From Mesorhizobium sp. (GTDB lineage: Bacteria > Pseudomonadota > Alphaproteobacteria > Rhizobiales > Rhizobiaceae), in the NCBI RefSeq assembly GCF_024710845.1, contig NZ_JANJTZ010000027.1:1-64000 (forward strand): a stretch of 64,000 nucleotides of DNA. Reading direction: 5' to 3'. The position numbers were made by a program, and so were the translations under genes. This document shows positions 1-8,504 of this stretch, piece after piece. Numbering within the stretch: position 1 is the first letter of the stretch; the number at the start of each line of letters is the position of its first letter. The notes beneath the pieces are model-generated. The model was not told the DNA's origin, ran no database searches, and was given only the letters and a program-made list of their open reading frames with translations.

Positions 1-184
1 CTTTTATGGGCTGCCCCACCCGTGCACCGTAAACCCCATCCGGGGCTAACCATATCGCCGGCGCTAAACGCGCGGTGCGGGCCTTGTTCATACGGCCGCC
101 ACGGCGCACGAACAGCAAACTGAAAACGTCCACCAATGAGGGGGTCAGTTCTTCATGTCGCCAAGGGGGTCAGTTCCCGGAGTC
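1..184. repeat. Insertion-sequence junction with short direct repeats
   Basis: No gene is supported here. The 11-mer GGGGGTCAGTT occurs at 140-150 and again at 165-175, a 25-bp period that resembles the repeated subterminal sites of IS21-type ends; the family is a guess. The adjoining IS110 transposase loses its C-terminus exactly here, so this looks like the scar of a second element. Bases 2-23 also form an inverted repeat with 961-982 (18 of 22 matches). Confidence 0.4.
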
Positions 185-982
185 GCTTGACACGAAGGCG
201 CTGCCGTCGCCGATCGCGGCCGTGAGCGCGGTGGCGTTGAGCACGCCGATGCCGGGGATTGCGATCAGGCGCCGAGCCGCCTCGTGAGCGCGAACATGAT
301 CCTTGAACTCGGCATTCAGCGCCTCGATTCGTTGATCGAGCTCCCGCCACTCGTTACGCATCTCGATGAGCAGCGCACGCATCCGGCCGGTGATGTTCTC
401 CAGATCGTCGCCAGCCAGCATCTCGTCGAGTGCCCGGTCGAGCCGTTGTGGCCCCTTGGCGATAACGTGGCCGCGCTCCAGCAGGATCGCCCGCAACTGG
501 TTAATCAGTGTCTTGCGCGCGTTCACCAGTCGCGACCGCACCCGGTGCAGTGTCTGCAGGTCGAGCTGGTCCTGGCTCTTCAGCTCCACGAACCGCATCG
601 TCGGGCGCGAGGCCGCCTCGGTGATCGCCTCCGCGTCCGATCGTCGTTCTTCTGAGCCTTCACATAGAGCCGCACATACTCTGGTGACATCAGCCGGATC
701 TCGTGGCCCTGCGCCTGGAGAATGCGTCCGAGATGCTGCGCACCGCAGCACGCCTCCATCGCCATAACGCAACGCGGCAGGCCCGACGCATACTGCACGA
801 TGGTCTGATGACGCATGCGCCGGCGCAGCACGACAGCGCCAGCTTCGTCGACGCCAACCACGCTGCACAGGTTCTTGCCCAGATCGATTCCGAGGATAGC
901 AATGTTCATGGCTCGCTCCTTTCTTCTCCAGCACTGGCATCCTAGCCGATGCTTCTCAGGAGGGGCGGGCCATCCCATAAAA
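2..982. mobile_element. Remnant of an IS110-family (IS1111-like) insertion sequence
   Basis: The broken transposase at 185-909 lies between two imperfect inverted repeats, 2-23 and 961-982, that match at 18 of 22 positions and begin with TTTTATGGG. Most IS110 elements lack terminal repeats, but the IS1111 subgroup has subterminal ones, so this may be an IS1111-type copy. The interior near 24-184 has been replaced by unrelated sequence. The left edge coincides with the start of the window, so the true end could lie outside it. Confidence 0.45.
185..909 (-). pseudogene. IS110-family transposase, frameshifted and C-terminally truncated
   Basis: Read from the ATG at 909, the protein starts MNIAILGIDLGKN, with the first catalytic Asp of the DEDD/RuvC-like domain. 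It continues to VKAQKNDDR and must then shift frame near 640 to go on as DAEAITEAASRPTMRF. The coiled-coil middle and the helix-hairpin-helix-like IPGIGVLNATAL segment are present. The serine-containing C-terminal transposase domain is absent: the frame runs into unrelated bases near 185 and stops at 170. A frameshift plus loss of the catalytic C-terminus makes it non-functional. Confidence 0.85.
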
Positions 983-1307
983 CGCAGAAAGCCCACCGGC
1001 CGCGTCGTTGTGCATTCAAATAGTCAGAAGATCACGGCCAGTTCCTGGGCGGCCTTACTCTCACAGCGATAGACCGGCTGGTATGCTGGCGCCGAAGGGG
1101 TGCCCGGTGTGCTTGACCCGCATTCCGATCGACCAGTCGTGTCTTTCCCTGGACCTGTCGGCCGCCCGGGAACGCCTTGAGGTGAGGCTTTGCCTCGCCG
1201 ATGCCTGTGACCCGTGGAGGGCCTGACCTCATGATCTCGTGACTGTCCTGTCCGCGCACTCGGTCTCGGCAAAGCCGTATGTCAACGGTCCAAGCTGGAG
1301 GCTGGGA
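910..1307. other. Spacer between two IS110-type remnants, no supported gene
   Basis: This 398-bp stretch contains only short overlapping frames without recognisable domains. It carries the upstream end of the first element and the leader of the second transposase, where long untranslated ends are usual for IS110 elements. No promoter, RNA gene or repeat beyond the inverted repeat ending at 982 was recognised. Confidence 0.5.
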
Positions 1308-1814
1308 ATGGATAGCATCGAAGGAAGCACGCGTCACGTCGTCGGTGGTGTGGACACGCATAAGGATCTACACGTCGCGGCGGTCGTCGATGAACAGGAT
1401 CATGTCCTGGGAACCAGCTGCTTCGCCACCACTCGCCAGAGATATCGCCAGATGCTTTCCTGGATGCGATCATTCGGGGACCTCCGGCGCATCGGCGTCG
1501 AATCGACAGGCAGCTATTGCGCGGGCCTTCTGCGCTTCATGCAAGCCGCCGGCGTTGAAGTGCTGGAGGTAACGACACCCGACAAGCATGATCGCCGCCG
1601 GCGCGGCAAGAACGACGATCTCGATGCTCAGAACGCCGCCCACGCTGCCTTTGCCGGGAGGCGAACCGTGACGCCGAGAAGCCGCGACGGAATGGTCGAG
1701 TCCCTGCGCGTCCTCACGGGATCCAGACCACGATCGTTAGTGCGCCGGACGGGCTGCGAGACACGCTGCGTTCCATGACGCGGATGCAGCTCGTGCGGAC
1801 CCTGGCCGCGGGCC
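1308..1814 (+). pseudogene. Second IS110-family transposase, internally deleted and truncated
   Basis: The N-terminal DEDD domain is clear: GGVDTHKD carries the first Asp, VESTGSY the Glu, and DDLDAQNAAHAA the last Asp pair. After VESLRVL there is a deletion and frameshift near 1720; the family sequence resumes in another frame as IQTTIVSAPDGLRDTL and MTRMQLVRTLAA up to about 1814. There it abuts a foreign reading frame, an ABC permease on the other strand. The element differs from the copy at 185-909 and appears to have cut off the permease gene. Confidence 0.85.
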
Positions 1815-2446
1815 ACGCCACCGACAACGGCATCGACATGGGACTGACCAAGGTCGGCATCCCGAACGATCACCTTGACCAGCTCGGGGGCGAGCGGCAG
1901 GCCGAGCTGCGCTGCCGTCCGCGAGGTCAGGTAGATGTAGGCGGCGACGGGCAGCTCGAGTGTGGTGCCGCCGCTGGTCTGGATGGAGATATCATCGCCG
2001 ATGACTGCCCCGAGAAAGCCCATGGCCTCGCGTTCCACCAGGACCGTGCCGTCGGCGGGCGGAATGCTCCCATCCTCGGGAAAGGTCTGGCCGATGCTGG
2101 AACTGGAGAAGTCGGGGACTATGAACAGCAGAGTGCGATGCCAGGCGCCTTCGCCAGCCCTTGATCGCGCGACGACAATGGAGGCCGGCTCTGCCGCGGC
2201 AATGTCGGGATCGGCCGCGATGGCCGCCAGGATCTCCGGCGTCACCTCTCCGACATCGATCAGGGCCGAGGCCGGATTGGTATCCAGGTAGTTCCGCGCG
2301 ATCACCCGGCTGAGGAAGGCATAGGAACCTGCTATAGTGGTGATGGTAAACATGCCGATGACGAGCGCGGCAAGCATGAGGGCGATGCGGCCACGGGTTG
2401 CGTTGAAATCGCCGATCAGCTTGCGCCAGCGCGGCGCAAGCGTCAT
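1815..2446 (-). pseudogene. FtsX/MacB-type ABC transporter permease, 3' truncated
   Basis: The start at 2446 overlaps the stop of the upstream ATPase fragment by four bases (ATGA). The first residues, with a membrane segment at about 14-34 (ALMLAALVIGMFTITTIAG), are followed by the periplasmic MacB_PCD-like domain. Homology ends near 1815 where the IS110 fragment begins, so roughly 210 of the family's usual 400-800 residues remain and the C-terminal membrane helices are lost. Such permeases usually work in lipoprotein or macrolide-type export or as mechanotransmitters; the substrate cannot be told. Confidence 0.7.
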
Positions 2447-2617
2447 CGCCGCGCTCCCTGTCCGGTAGGCGAGACCAACCGGCCATCGGCCAGCTCGATC
2501 GTATCGGTGAAGTAACTGGCGAGGTCGCGCTCATGAATAACCATGACCACGTTCCGACCCTCCTCGGTCAGACCACGAAACAAGGCCTGAAGAGGAAGGC
2601 CACTATTGTCTGCTATT
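2443..2617 (-). pseudogene. ABC transporter ATPase, C-terminal fragment
   Basis: Only the end of a LolD/MacB-type ATPase survives. The segment reading GLTEEGRNVVMVIHERDLASYFTD covers the switch histidine region (here VIHE instead of the usual VTHD), followed by LADGRLV. Everything upstream, including Walker A, signature and Walker B motifs, is gone. The break coincides with the left 38-bp repeat of the Tn3-like element at 2618, and the missing 5' part is not found beyond that element's other end. Confidence 0.65.
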
Positions 2618-2655
2618 GGGCCCCTGTGCATTATTGGGACACCGATTCACGGTAG
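2618..2655 (+). repeat. Left 38-bp terminal inverted repeat of the Tn3-like element
   Basis: It begins GGGCCCCTGTGCATTATT and ends ATTCACGGTAG. Against the reverse complement of 6100-6137 there are mismatches only at repeat positions 1, 8, 19 and 26. It interrupts an ABC ATPase gene. Confidence 0.8.
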
Positions 2656-2698
2656 GCTTTTCGCCGCTGCCTGATCGGCAAGGTTCGACCCTACCCGG

Positions 2699-3181
2699 TC
2701 ACCCGTCAATTTCCACTTCCGCTTCGCAGTTTACGGGCGCATTCAAAGGGATGGCCATACCGATGGACGAGCGGGCGTGGGCGCCAGTGTCAGGCCCGTA
2801 CAGCTCCAATATCAAATCGGAATAACCGTTTGTGACCAGCGGCGTCTCATTGAAACCCGGAGCAACATTCACCGTCGCGAAGACGCGCAGCCAAGCCGTA
2901 ACCCGATCGAGGTTTCCGACAGCCCGTTTGAGGCTCGCGAGATGAGCCAGGGCAACGAGCCGCGCTGACGCGTAACCCTGCTCTGGCGAAACCTCGGTCC
3001 CGACCTTGCCGAGGGGTTTTGCCAATGTCCCATCTCGGTTGCACGCGACGTGACCGGAGATGTAGGCGCGGGTGCCGCGCACCCGCACCCAGGCGAAAGG
3101 CATCCGCAGCCCCTCGCGGACTTTCAGAGGCTCGGGCAGTTCCAGGCCCATCGCAGCCAGACGTTGTTCGATGATGGCCAT
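2699..3181 (-). CDS. RidA/YjgF-family protein
   Basis: This 160-residue protein belongs to the RidA (YjgF/YER057c/UK114) superfamily, small trimeric enzymes or ligand binders that typically deaminate reactive enamine/imine intermediates. The family fold is visible in RAYISGHVACNRDG, the central VAPGFNETPLVTNGYSDLIL and the C-terminal IGMAIPLNAPVNCEAEVEI. It is longer than canonical RidA (about 130 residues) and matches the longer TdcF-unlike subgroup whose role is mostly unknown. It lies inside the Tn3-like element, downstream of the cupin on the same strand with a 24-bp gap, so the two probably form one operon divergent from the regulator. Confidence 0.8.
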   Translation of the reverse strand: MAIIEQRLAAMGLELPEPLKVREGLRMPFAWVRVRGTRAYISGHVACNRDGTLAKPLGKVGTEVSPEQGYASARLVALAHLASLKRAVGNLDRVTAWLRVFATVNVAPGFNETPLVTNGYSDLILELYGPDTGAHARSSIGMAIPLNAPVNCEAEVEIDG

Positions 3182-3205
3182 AGCGCACCTCCAGGCTAAG
3201 TTATG

Positions 3206-3640
3206 TTAGGGCACGATATCGTCGAGCTCCGGCATCAGCACGACGCTCTCATTCGCTGCGGGGTCGTTGCGGGCACCGAGGAACTCGGCGTTTTCCGCGC
3301 TGCGATTGACGGCCACGTGGGGAACCCCGGCCGGAATGAACAGGTAGTCGCCGGGGAGAACCTTTTCGCACCGTTCGAGCTCGGCCCCCGACCAGATTTC
3401 GATCTCTTTGCCAGCGGTCATAAGAAGGGCCGTCTCGTGCCCCTGATGTCGATGGGCGCTAGTTCGTCTCCCTGCGGGTAGGGAGATCATCCCGAGCCAC
3501 AGCATGCTGGATCCGACGCTCTCCGCCGAGACTCCCGAGCGATAGACAGATCCCTGCTCGGCGACATAGCTGTCACTCCCGCGGACGATTTTCGCGGTCA
3601 GTGCATGAGCACCTTTCAGTTGCATTGCCTCGTTTTTCAT
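3206..3640 (-). CDS. Cupin-domain protein
   Basis: A 144-residue single-domain cupin. Metal-binding residues are visible as HRHQGHE in the first cupin motif and PHVAVN in the second. A sensible start is the ATG at 3640, preceded by a GGGAG stretch; the frame stays open upstream to 3697 and a second ATG lies at 3628. Cupins of this type bind small molecules or act as dioxygenases or isomerases; nothing here fixes the substrate. It is transcribed away from the regulator at 3758, so the 117-bp gap between them likely holds the shared control region. Confidence 0.7.
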   Translation of the reverse strand: MKNEAMQLKGAHALTAKIVRGSDSYVAEQGSVYRSGVSAESVGSSMLWLGMISLPAGRRTSAHRHQGHETALLMTAGKEIEIWSGAELERCEKVLPGDYLFIPAGVPHVAVNRSAENAEFLGARNDPAANESVVLMPELDDIVP

Positions 3641-3757
3641 CGCTCCCACCACCTCAACTGCTGCTTGGAGATGAATCTGCGCGCGAAGCCGGCGCAAGTC
3701 CTGAAACGAGGCCGAAAAATTCCGAAAACTGCGAAATCGGGCGTATCATTCTTAATC

Positions 3758-5332
3758 ATGAGCACCCAGCACCTTGTATTCGGCCCCTTCGAGTTCTTTG
3801 CCGAGAACGGTTGCCTTCTCCGTGACAATCGACAAATCACCATCGGCGCCCGGGGCGCTTCGCTGCTTGCAGTTCTGGTCGCGGCAGATGGGCGTGTCGT
3901 CACCAAGTCGGCGCTAATGGATGCTGCTTGGCCGGGCCTAGCCGTCGAGGAGAGTAATCTTTCCGTTCAGATTGCTGCCCTTCGCAAGCTGCTCGGCCCG
4001 GCATCAGACGGTGGCGACTGGATCGTCACGGTCCCACGGGTCGGATATAGATTTTCTGGTCCGGTGGAGAGCCGGACCGACGGACCTGGTAGCGGAGTAC
4101 ATGCGGAGGCAAGATCCAACCCCGCGATTGCAGTGCTGCCTTTCGAGAACCTCGGCGGCGATGCCGAGAGAGAATATCTGGCCGACGGTATCGCCGACGA
4201 CCTGATCATGGCGCTCGCTCGGTTCCGATGGTTCCGCGTCGCGTCGCGTGGGGCGAGTTTCGCAATGAGGAATCGCCCGAGGGATCCGAAATCTATCGCG
4301 CTCGAGCTTGGCGTCGATTTTCTGGTGGATGGAGCGATCCGGCGTGCCGGCGATCGGATTCGGATATCGGTGCACCTCGCAGACGCGATGAAGGGCGCCA
4401 CCGTCTGGTCCGAACATTACGATCTTCAGGTAGCCGAGGTATTTGCGGTGCAGGACGCCATCGCCGAGCGGATCGCAGCGGCGGTCGAGCCCGAGCTGCT
4501 GTTGCAGCATGGACTTCAGGTTGCTCCGCACACCGGCAACGTGACCGCCTGGGACTTTGTACGGCAAGGCACATTCAATTTTCACAAGGTAACGCAGCCA
4601 ACCCACCTTCTCGCACGGCGGTTCTTCCGAGAGGCCGCGGAGCTCGATCCCATGCTTCCAGAGGCCCAGATCTGGCGGGCGCGGGTCAACGCAGGCCTCA
4701 TCGCTTATGGCTGGACGGAAAATCCTGCTGCAGACGGGAAGGAAGGACTCGATGCGGCCCTGCGGGCGATATATCTCGACGCTCGGAATCCGTATGCGCA
4801 CTATGCGTTGGCGATCATGTCGGCCTACACAGGCAGGGCTGACCAAGCGATCCTCGCAGCGGAACGGTCCATCGAACTTGGTCCGAGCTTCGCCTTGGGG
4901 TATCTCGTCCTCGGCATGGCCCGTCTTTTCGTAGGCGATGCGGCCGGCGCGCGAAAGCCGCTGGCTAGCGGCCTCGAGCTCAACCCCCATGATCCGCAGA
5001 ATGCGGTCTGGTTCAGTCTCTTGATGCTTGCGCTGTTCTTTTCGGGCGACGTCGAGGGCGCACTCGACACGGGGCGTACGGCGCTAAAGGCGCGGCCTGA
5101 CTGGCCGGCTCTGCTTCGCATTCAGGCGTGCTGCCACACGGCCTTGGGACATAGTCAGAAGGCTCGCCGCTTCGCCGCCGCTGCAGGCGATCTCCCGGAG
5201 CCTGCCGGCGATGCGCTTGGTCCGTTCAGAGACGGCAACAAGGAATGGGCGACCCGCCTCGAGGGCCTGCTGCGAGAGGCGGAACATCAAACGCCCGGTT
5301 CCGGTCGCAAAGCCATCGTTCCTGAAGACTAG
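3758..5332 (+). CDS. Winged-helix transcriptional regulator with TolB-like and TPR regions
   Basis: The 524-residue protein starts with an OmpR/PhoB-type DNA-binding domain (about 5-100: FGPFEFF...KSALMDAAWPG...SNLSVQIAALRKLLG...VPRVGYRFSG). An adenylate-cyclase-associated/TolB-like segment follows at about 120-250, with IAVLPFENLGGD and YLADGIADDLIMAL. The second half is TPR-like with ALYLDARNPYAHYALA-type helices. No receiver domain and no membrane helix is visible. The ATG at 3758 places the winged helix at the usual distance from the start, although the frame is open back to 3605. It is divergent from the cupin/RidA pair and probably regulates it. Confidence 0.8.
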   Translation: MSTQHLVFGPFEFFAENGCLLRDNRQITIGARGASLLAVLVAADGRVVTKSALMDAAWPGLAVEESNLSVQIAALRKLLGPASDGGDWIVTVPRVGYRFSGPVESRTDGPGSGVHAEARSNPAIAVLPFENLGGDAEREYLADGIADDLIMALARFRWFRVASRGASFAMRNRPRDPKSIALELGVDFLVDGAIRRAGDRIRISVHLADAMKGATVWSEHYDLQVAEVFAVQDAIAERIAAAVEPELLLQHGLQVAPHTGNVTAWDFVRQGTFNFHKVTQPTHLLARRFFREAAELDPMLPEAQIWRARVNAGLIAYGWTENPAADGKEGLDAALRAIYLDARNPYAHYALAIMSAYTGRADQAILAAERSIELGPSFALGYLVLGMARLFVGDAAGARKPLASGLELNPHDPQNAVWFSLLMLALFFSGDVEGALDTGRTALKARPDWPALLRIQACCHTALGHSQKARRFAAAAGDLPEPAGDALGPFRDGNKEWATRLEGLLREAEHQTPGSGRKAIVPED

Positions 5333-5572
5333 GCAAACGACCGCTTTCCTGGCCGGCGCTTGGTCACCGAAGAGAAATGCGCCAATGCGAACGTCGAATG
5401 CAGCCTAGCATCGCCACTTCTATGACCACGAATTTCCTCCACAGGATGGGGCTTCGGCAATTCGATGAGCCTCGTTGCAGTCGTCAAGTCTCCGAACGCC
5501 CGTGAAAGGAAATGAAGCCGGCGACGTCGACCCTGGCGATTCTATCGGTGAAACGGACGGCAAAAAAACCCA

Positions 5573-6025
5573 CCCCGTGCGGTCATTCAAGCCAAGTCAA
5601 CCATCACGCCATCGCTGATCCTTAAAAAGCTCTCCGCATACCGGCAACAGAATAGCCTTGCCGCCGCACTGCGCGAGGTTGGTCGTATCGAACGCACGCT
5701 ATTTACATTGAGATGGTTCCAGGACCCTGCGCTCCGCCAACTCGTCACCGGCGAACTCGACAAAGGAAAAGCCCGCAACAGCCTGGGGCGCGCGGTTGCT
5801 TTCCATCGGCTGGGACGCTTCCGGGATCGTGGCCTCGAAAATCAGCAGATGCGGGCGGCGGCCCTCAATCTCGTTACCGCCGCGATCATCCTGTTCAATT
5901 GCCGCTATCTCGACCGCGCAGTGGGCGAATTGCGAAAATGCGGAATGACGCTCGATCCCGAGCTGCTTTCGCAGCCTTCTCCTTTGGGTTGGGACCGGAT
6001 CAACCTCACTGGAGATTATGTCTGA
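5573..6025 (+). pseudogene. Tn3-family transposase, C-terminal fragment
   Basis: The frame, open from about 5573, encodes the last 150 residues of a TnpA: LREVGRIERTLFTLRWFQDPALR, the RAVAFHRLGRFRD segment and the terminal LGWDRINLTGDYV. Tn3 transposases are near 900-1000 residues, so about 85% including most of the DDE core is missing. The fragment is not the same allele as the transposase at 60.7-63.3 kb, where the corresponding end reads [16 protein letters not shown]. Bases 5333-5572 upstream show no coding signal. Confidence 0.85.
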
Positions 6026-6099
6026 TCAGACAGCATTGAACTCAACGCTGATGGCCTCATGCCGCTCCAACTGACCGCTCGCCCGTGATCGTTACGCCG

Positions 6100-6137
6100 C
6101 TACCGTGAATCCGTGTCCGAATAATGCACTGGGGCCA
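6100..6137 (-). repeat. Right 38-bp terminal inverted repeat of the Tn3-like element
   Basis: This is the partner of 2618-2655 (34 of 38 matches on the opposite strand), lying 75 bp after the transposase stop, the normal Tn3 arrangement. Confidence 0.8.
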
Positions 6138-6211
6138 AACGGGCGAGTTGGCAAAAAAGCGGCGTTTTGGCCGGCCTCTCAGCATACCCAGAGTGACCGT
6201 CAAATTTGAAA

Positions 6212-6438
6212 GAGACCGGTAATTTCTCTAGGGGCGGACACCGGTTGTTAGGTCAGTGCAGTCCATCAGTATCGCTTTGTTCGGAGAGGGAGCGATGGCG
6301 GTGGAATGGACGATTGAGGTGAAGAACGAGGTCGGCGACGTTTGCCGACGGGAAATGAGGATCACCAAGAGCTGGGAGAGCCTGTTCGACGGGGACGTCG
6401 GACTGTCCATCGATGAGGGCAAGCTGTCGCCCGCCTGA
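6212..6438 (+). mobile_element. 5' end of an ISKra4-like insertion sequence
   Basis: The terminus GAGACCGGTAATTTCTCT at 6212-6229 recurs with one change at 29227-29244, where it ends the 3' part of what seems to be the same element type. From the ATG at 6295, preceded by GAGAGGGAG, the frame reads MAVEWTIEVKNEVGDVCRREM and ends with FDGDVGLSIDEGK. I recall such a start from ISKra4-like transposases, but the family name needs a search. The frame is cut at about 6425 by the IS3 remnant. Confidence 0.5.
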
Positions 6439-6681
6439 AGGATGCCTTCGGGATGAGCGAACGGCGGGCGTGTAAAGCCATCGGCTGCTGCCGCTTGACG
6501 GTTCGCTACGAGACCAGCCTACAGGACGAGAGACGACGCCAGGGTCGATGTGTTCGATTACATCGAACGCTTCTACAACCCTCGGCGAAGGCACTCGACA
6601 CTGGGCTATCTCAGCCCCGTCGAGTTCGAGGAGCAAGCTATGTTAGCTTAACCTGGTGTCCGAAAAACCGGCAGCAGGCCA
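6433..6681 (+). mobile_element. IS3-family remnant with internal deletion
   Basis: The start of an IS3 OrfB (RLKDAFGMSERRACKAIGCC) is joined by a large internal deletion near 6520-6540 to its extreme C-terminus. The latter, in another frame, reads VFDYIERFYNPRRRHSTLGY and ends EFEEQAMLA with stop at 6651. The downstream sequence TGTCCGAAAAACCGGCAGCA resembles an IS3 terminal repeat. More than 80% of the integrase core is lost. The remnant ends about 40 bp from the end of cobF. Confidence 0.75.
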
Positions 6682-6722
6682 CTTAGATGGCGCGGATCGC
6701 GACGGTGCTCATAGTTATCGTC

Positions 6723-7478
6723 TTACCTCCTTCGAAGGAGATAGGTGTCCATGATCCAGCCATGAGTTTCCCGCGCCTCTGCCCGGACGCGCACGATCTC
6801 TTCCGCGACGTCGCCGAGTTTGCCGGCGATCAGGATTTCGTCGGCCGTGCCGAGATAGGCGCCCCAGTAGATGTCGAACATGTGGGCATCGAGATGATCG
6901 AACGACAGTCCTCCGTCCAGCATCACGACGGCGGTGTCCACATCGTCCGGGAACCCTTCCTTCAGTTTGCGCCCGGTGGTGATTTGGAACGGATTGCCAA
7001 CCGTGTTGAGCGCGATCTTGTGGCCGGCGGCGAGCGCCTGGACGCTGGTGATTCCGGCGATCACCTCATGCCGGAACGCGAACCCCGCCGACTGTGCCAG
7101 CCGGTCGACGATGCGCAGCGTGCTGTCGTAGAGCGACGGGTCACCCCAGACCAGCAGCGCAACCGCGCCGTCGTCGCCGGTTTCGGCCAGCAGCAGGCGG
7201 CGGTAAGTATCGGCGATGGCGTGGTGCCAGTCGGCGACGCCCGCCAGATAGGACGGGTCGGCGGCGTCGCGCACCGGGAGGTCGAACTCGACGATCCGCG
7301 TCGCGGGATTGGTCAGATAGCGCTCGCAGATCTTGCGGCGCAGTTGCGCCAGATCGTCCTTGGCGGGACCCTTGCGGGGGATCAGTACGACATCGGCGCC
7401 GTTCAGCGCATTGATCGCCTGGATGGTCATGTGCTCGGGATTGCCCGAACCAATGCCGATAACGAGAAGCGTGCGCAT
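6723..7478 (-). CDS. cobF: Precorrin-6A synthase (deacetylating)
   Basis: CobF methylates precorrin-5 at C-1 with S-adenosylmethionine and releases the acetyl group, giving precorrin-6A in the aerobic cobalamin pathway. The 251-residue length and tetrapyrrole-methylase features fit: GIGSGNPEHMT near the start binds S-adenosylmethionine, and LLVWGDPSLYDS is the second conserved loop. It is the last gene of the minus-strand arm and follows cobT after 2 bp. CobF exists only in the oxygen-dependent route, in agreement with cobG and cobN upstream. Confidence 0.95.
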   Translation of the reverse strand: MRTLLVIGIGSGNPEHMTIQAINALNGADVVLIPRKGPAKDDLAQLRRKICERYLTNPATRIVEFDLPVRDAADPSYLAGVADWHHAIADTYRRLLLAETGDDGAVALLVWGDPSLYDSTLRIVDRLAQSAGFAFRHEVIAGITSVQALAAGHKIALNTVGNPFQITTGRKLKEGFPDDVDTAVVMLDGGLSFDHLDAHMFDIYWGAYLGTADEILIAGKLGDVAEEIVRVRAEARETHGWIMDTYLLRRR

Positions 7479-7480
7479 CG

Positions 7481-8494
7481 TCAGCCGTCCGAGACGCCGG
7501 CTTCGGCGAAGGTCGCCATGCCGGCATGGCAGGCGAGCGCGCCGCGCAGAATGTTGACGGCGAGGCAGGCCCCTGACGCTTCACCGAGCCGCATGTCGAG
7601 GTCGAGCAGTGGCTTCAGCTGCATCACGGCAAGCAATTTGGCGTGGCCGGCTTCCGCCGACGTATGCCCGGCGATCGTGTGCGCGAGGCCCGATGCATGA
7701 AGTCGCGCCAGCGGGGCAGCGGCTGCGGTGCAGACGAAGCCGTCAAGGACGAGCGGAATCCGCAAGTGCCGGGCGGCAAGCGTTGCGCCGAAGATGGCGG
7801 CGAGTTCACGCCCGCCGACCCGGCGCAGCGCCTCGAGCGGATCGGCGAGCGCGGTGCCGTGCAGCGCCAGCGCAGTGGCCACCGTTTCGGCCTTCCGCGC
7901 CAGGCCGGCGTCGTCGACGCCGGTGCCGCGCCCAACCCAGTCCCGGCCGGAACCGCCGAACAGCGCGGCCGCGATGGCGGAGGCGGCCGTGGTGTTGCCG
8001 ATGCCCATCTCGCCGAGGCAAAGCAAGTCGCAGTCGGTAGCCACCGCATCGTAGCCGGTTCCGACTGCGACAAGGAAATCGGCCTCGGCCATCGCCGGCG
8101 CGGCGGCGAAGTCCGCGGTCGGGCGGTCGATGTCCAGCGGGATGACGGTCAGCGTCGCGCCGGCCTGCTTTGCCAACTGGTTGATCGCCGCGCCGCCGGT
8201 GGCGAAATTGCCGACCATCTGCGCAGTGACCTCGGCCGGGAAGGCGGAGACGCCGCGCGCGGTGACACCATGCGAGCCGGCGAACACCAGGATCTCAACC
8301 TTGTCGAGCGCGGGAACTGTCCGCCCGCGCCAATGGGCGAGCCATATGGCGACATCCTCCAGCCGTCCGAGGCTGCCCTGCGGCTTCGTCAGCGTGTTCT
8401 GGCGCGCGGATGCCGCCGCCGCCGCATTGGCATCGCCGTCGGGCAGGACCTGGCAGGCGGAACGCAAGCTGTCGAGTGAAGCAAATCTGGTCAT
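7481..8494 (-). CDS. cobT: Nicotinate-nucleotide--dimethylbenzimidazole phosphoribosyltransferase
   Basis: This enzyme makes alpha-ribazole 5'-phosphate, the lower-ligand precursor, from nicotinate mononucleotide and dimethylbenzimidazole (named CobU in Pseudomonas denitrificans). The protein of 337 residues contains LTKPQGSLGRLE near residue 40, the ATGGAAINQLAKQ loop, and RLGEASGACLA near the C-terminus with the expected catalytic Glu. The frame is open to 8521, but the ATG at 8494 gives the normal family start and lies 10 bp after the cobS stop. It should not be confused with the chelatase subunit also called CobT. Confidence 0.95.
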   Translation of the reverse strand: MTRFASLDSLRSACQVLPDGDANAAAAASARQNTLTKPQGSLGRLEDVAIWLAHWRGRTVPALDKVEILVFAGSHGVTARGVSAFPAEVTAQMVGNFATGGAAINQLAKQAGATLTVIPLDIDRPTADFAAAPAMAEADFLVAVGTGYDAVATDCDLLCLGEMGIGNTTAASAIAAALFGGSGRDWVGRGTGVDDAGLARKAETVATALALHGTALADPLEALRRVGGRELAAIFGATLAARHLRIPLVLDGFVCTAAAAPLARLHASGLAHTIAGHTSAEAGHAKLLAVMQLKPLLDLDMRLGEASGACLAVNILRGALACHAGMATFAEAGVSDG

Positions 8495-8504
8495 GATGGT
8501 CCCA

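Larger units (their letters stand above)
2618..6137. mobile_element. Tn3-like element with 38-bp inverted repeats and regulatory/RidA cargo
   Basis: Bases 2618-2655 and 6100-6137 are inverted repeats, 38 bp each, matching at 34 positions; the inner end of both is GATTCACGGTAG. Size and layout (Tn3 transposase C-terminus ending 75 bp inside the right repeat and reading towards it) fit the Tn3 family. The transposase is reduced to about 150 residues and no resolvase was seen, so it cannot move on its own. The five bases flanking each side (CTATT and AACGG) do not match, which points to later deletion. Cargo: a RidA-family gene, a cupin and a winged-helix/TPR regulator. Confidence 0.75.

Noticed and set aside
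6256-6294. Earlier ATG for the ISKra4-like fragment
   Set aside because: The ATG at 6295 has a GAGAGGGAG ribosome site and fits the recalled family start.
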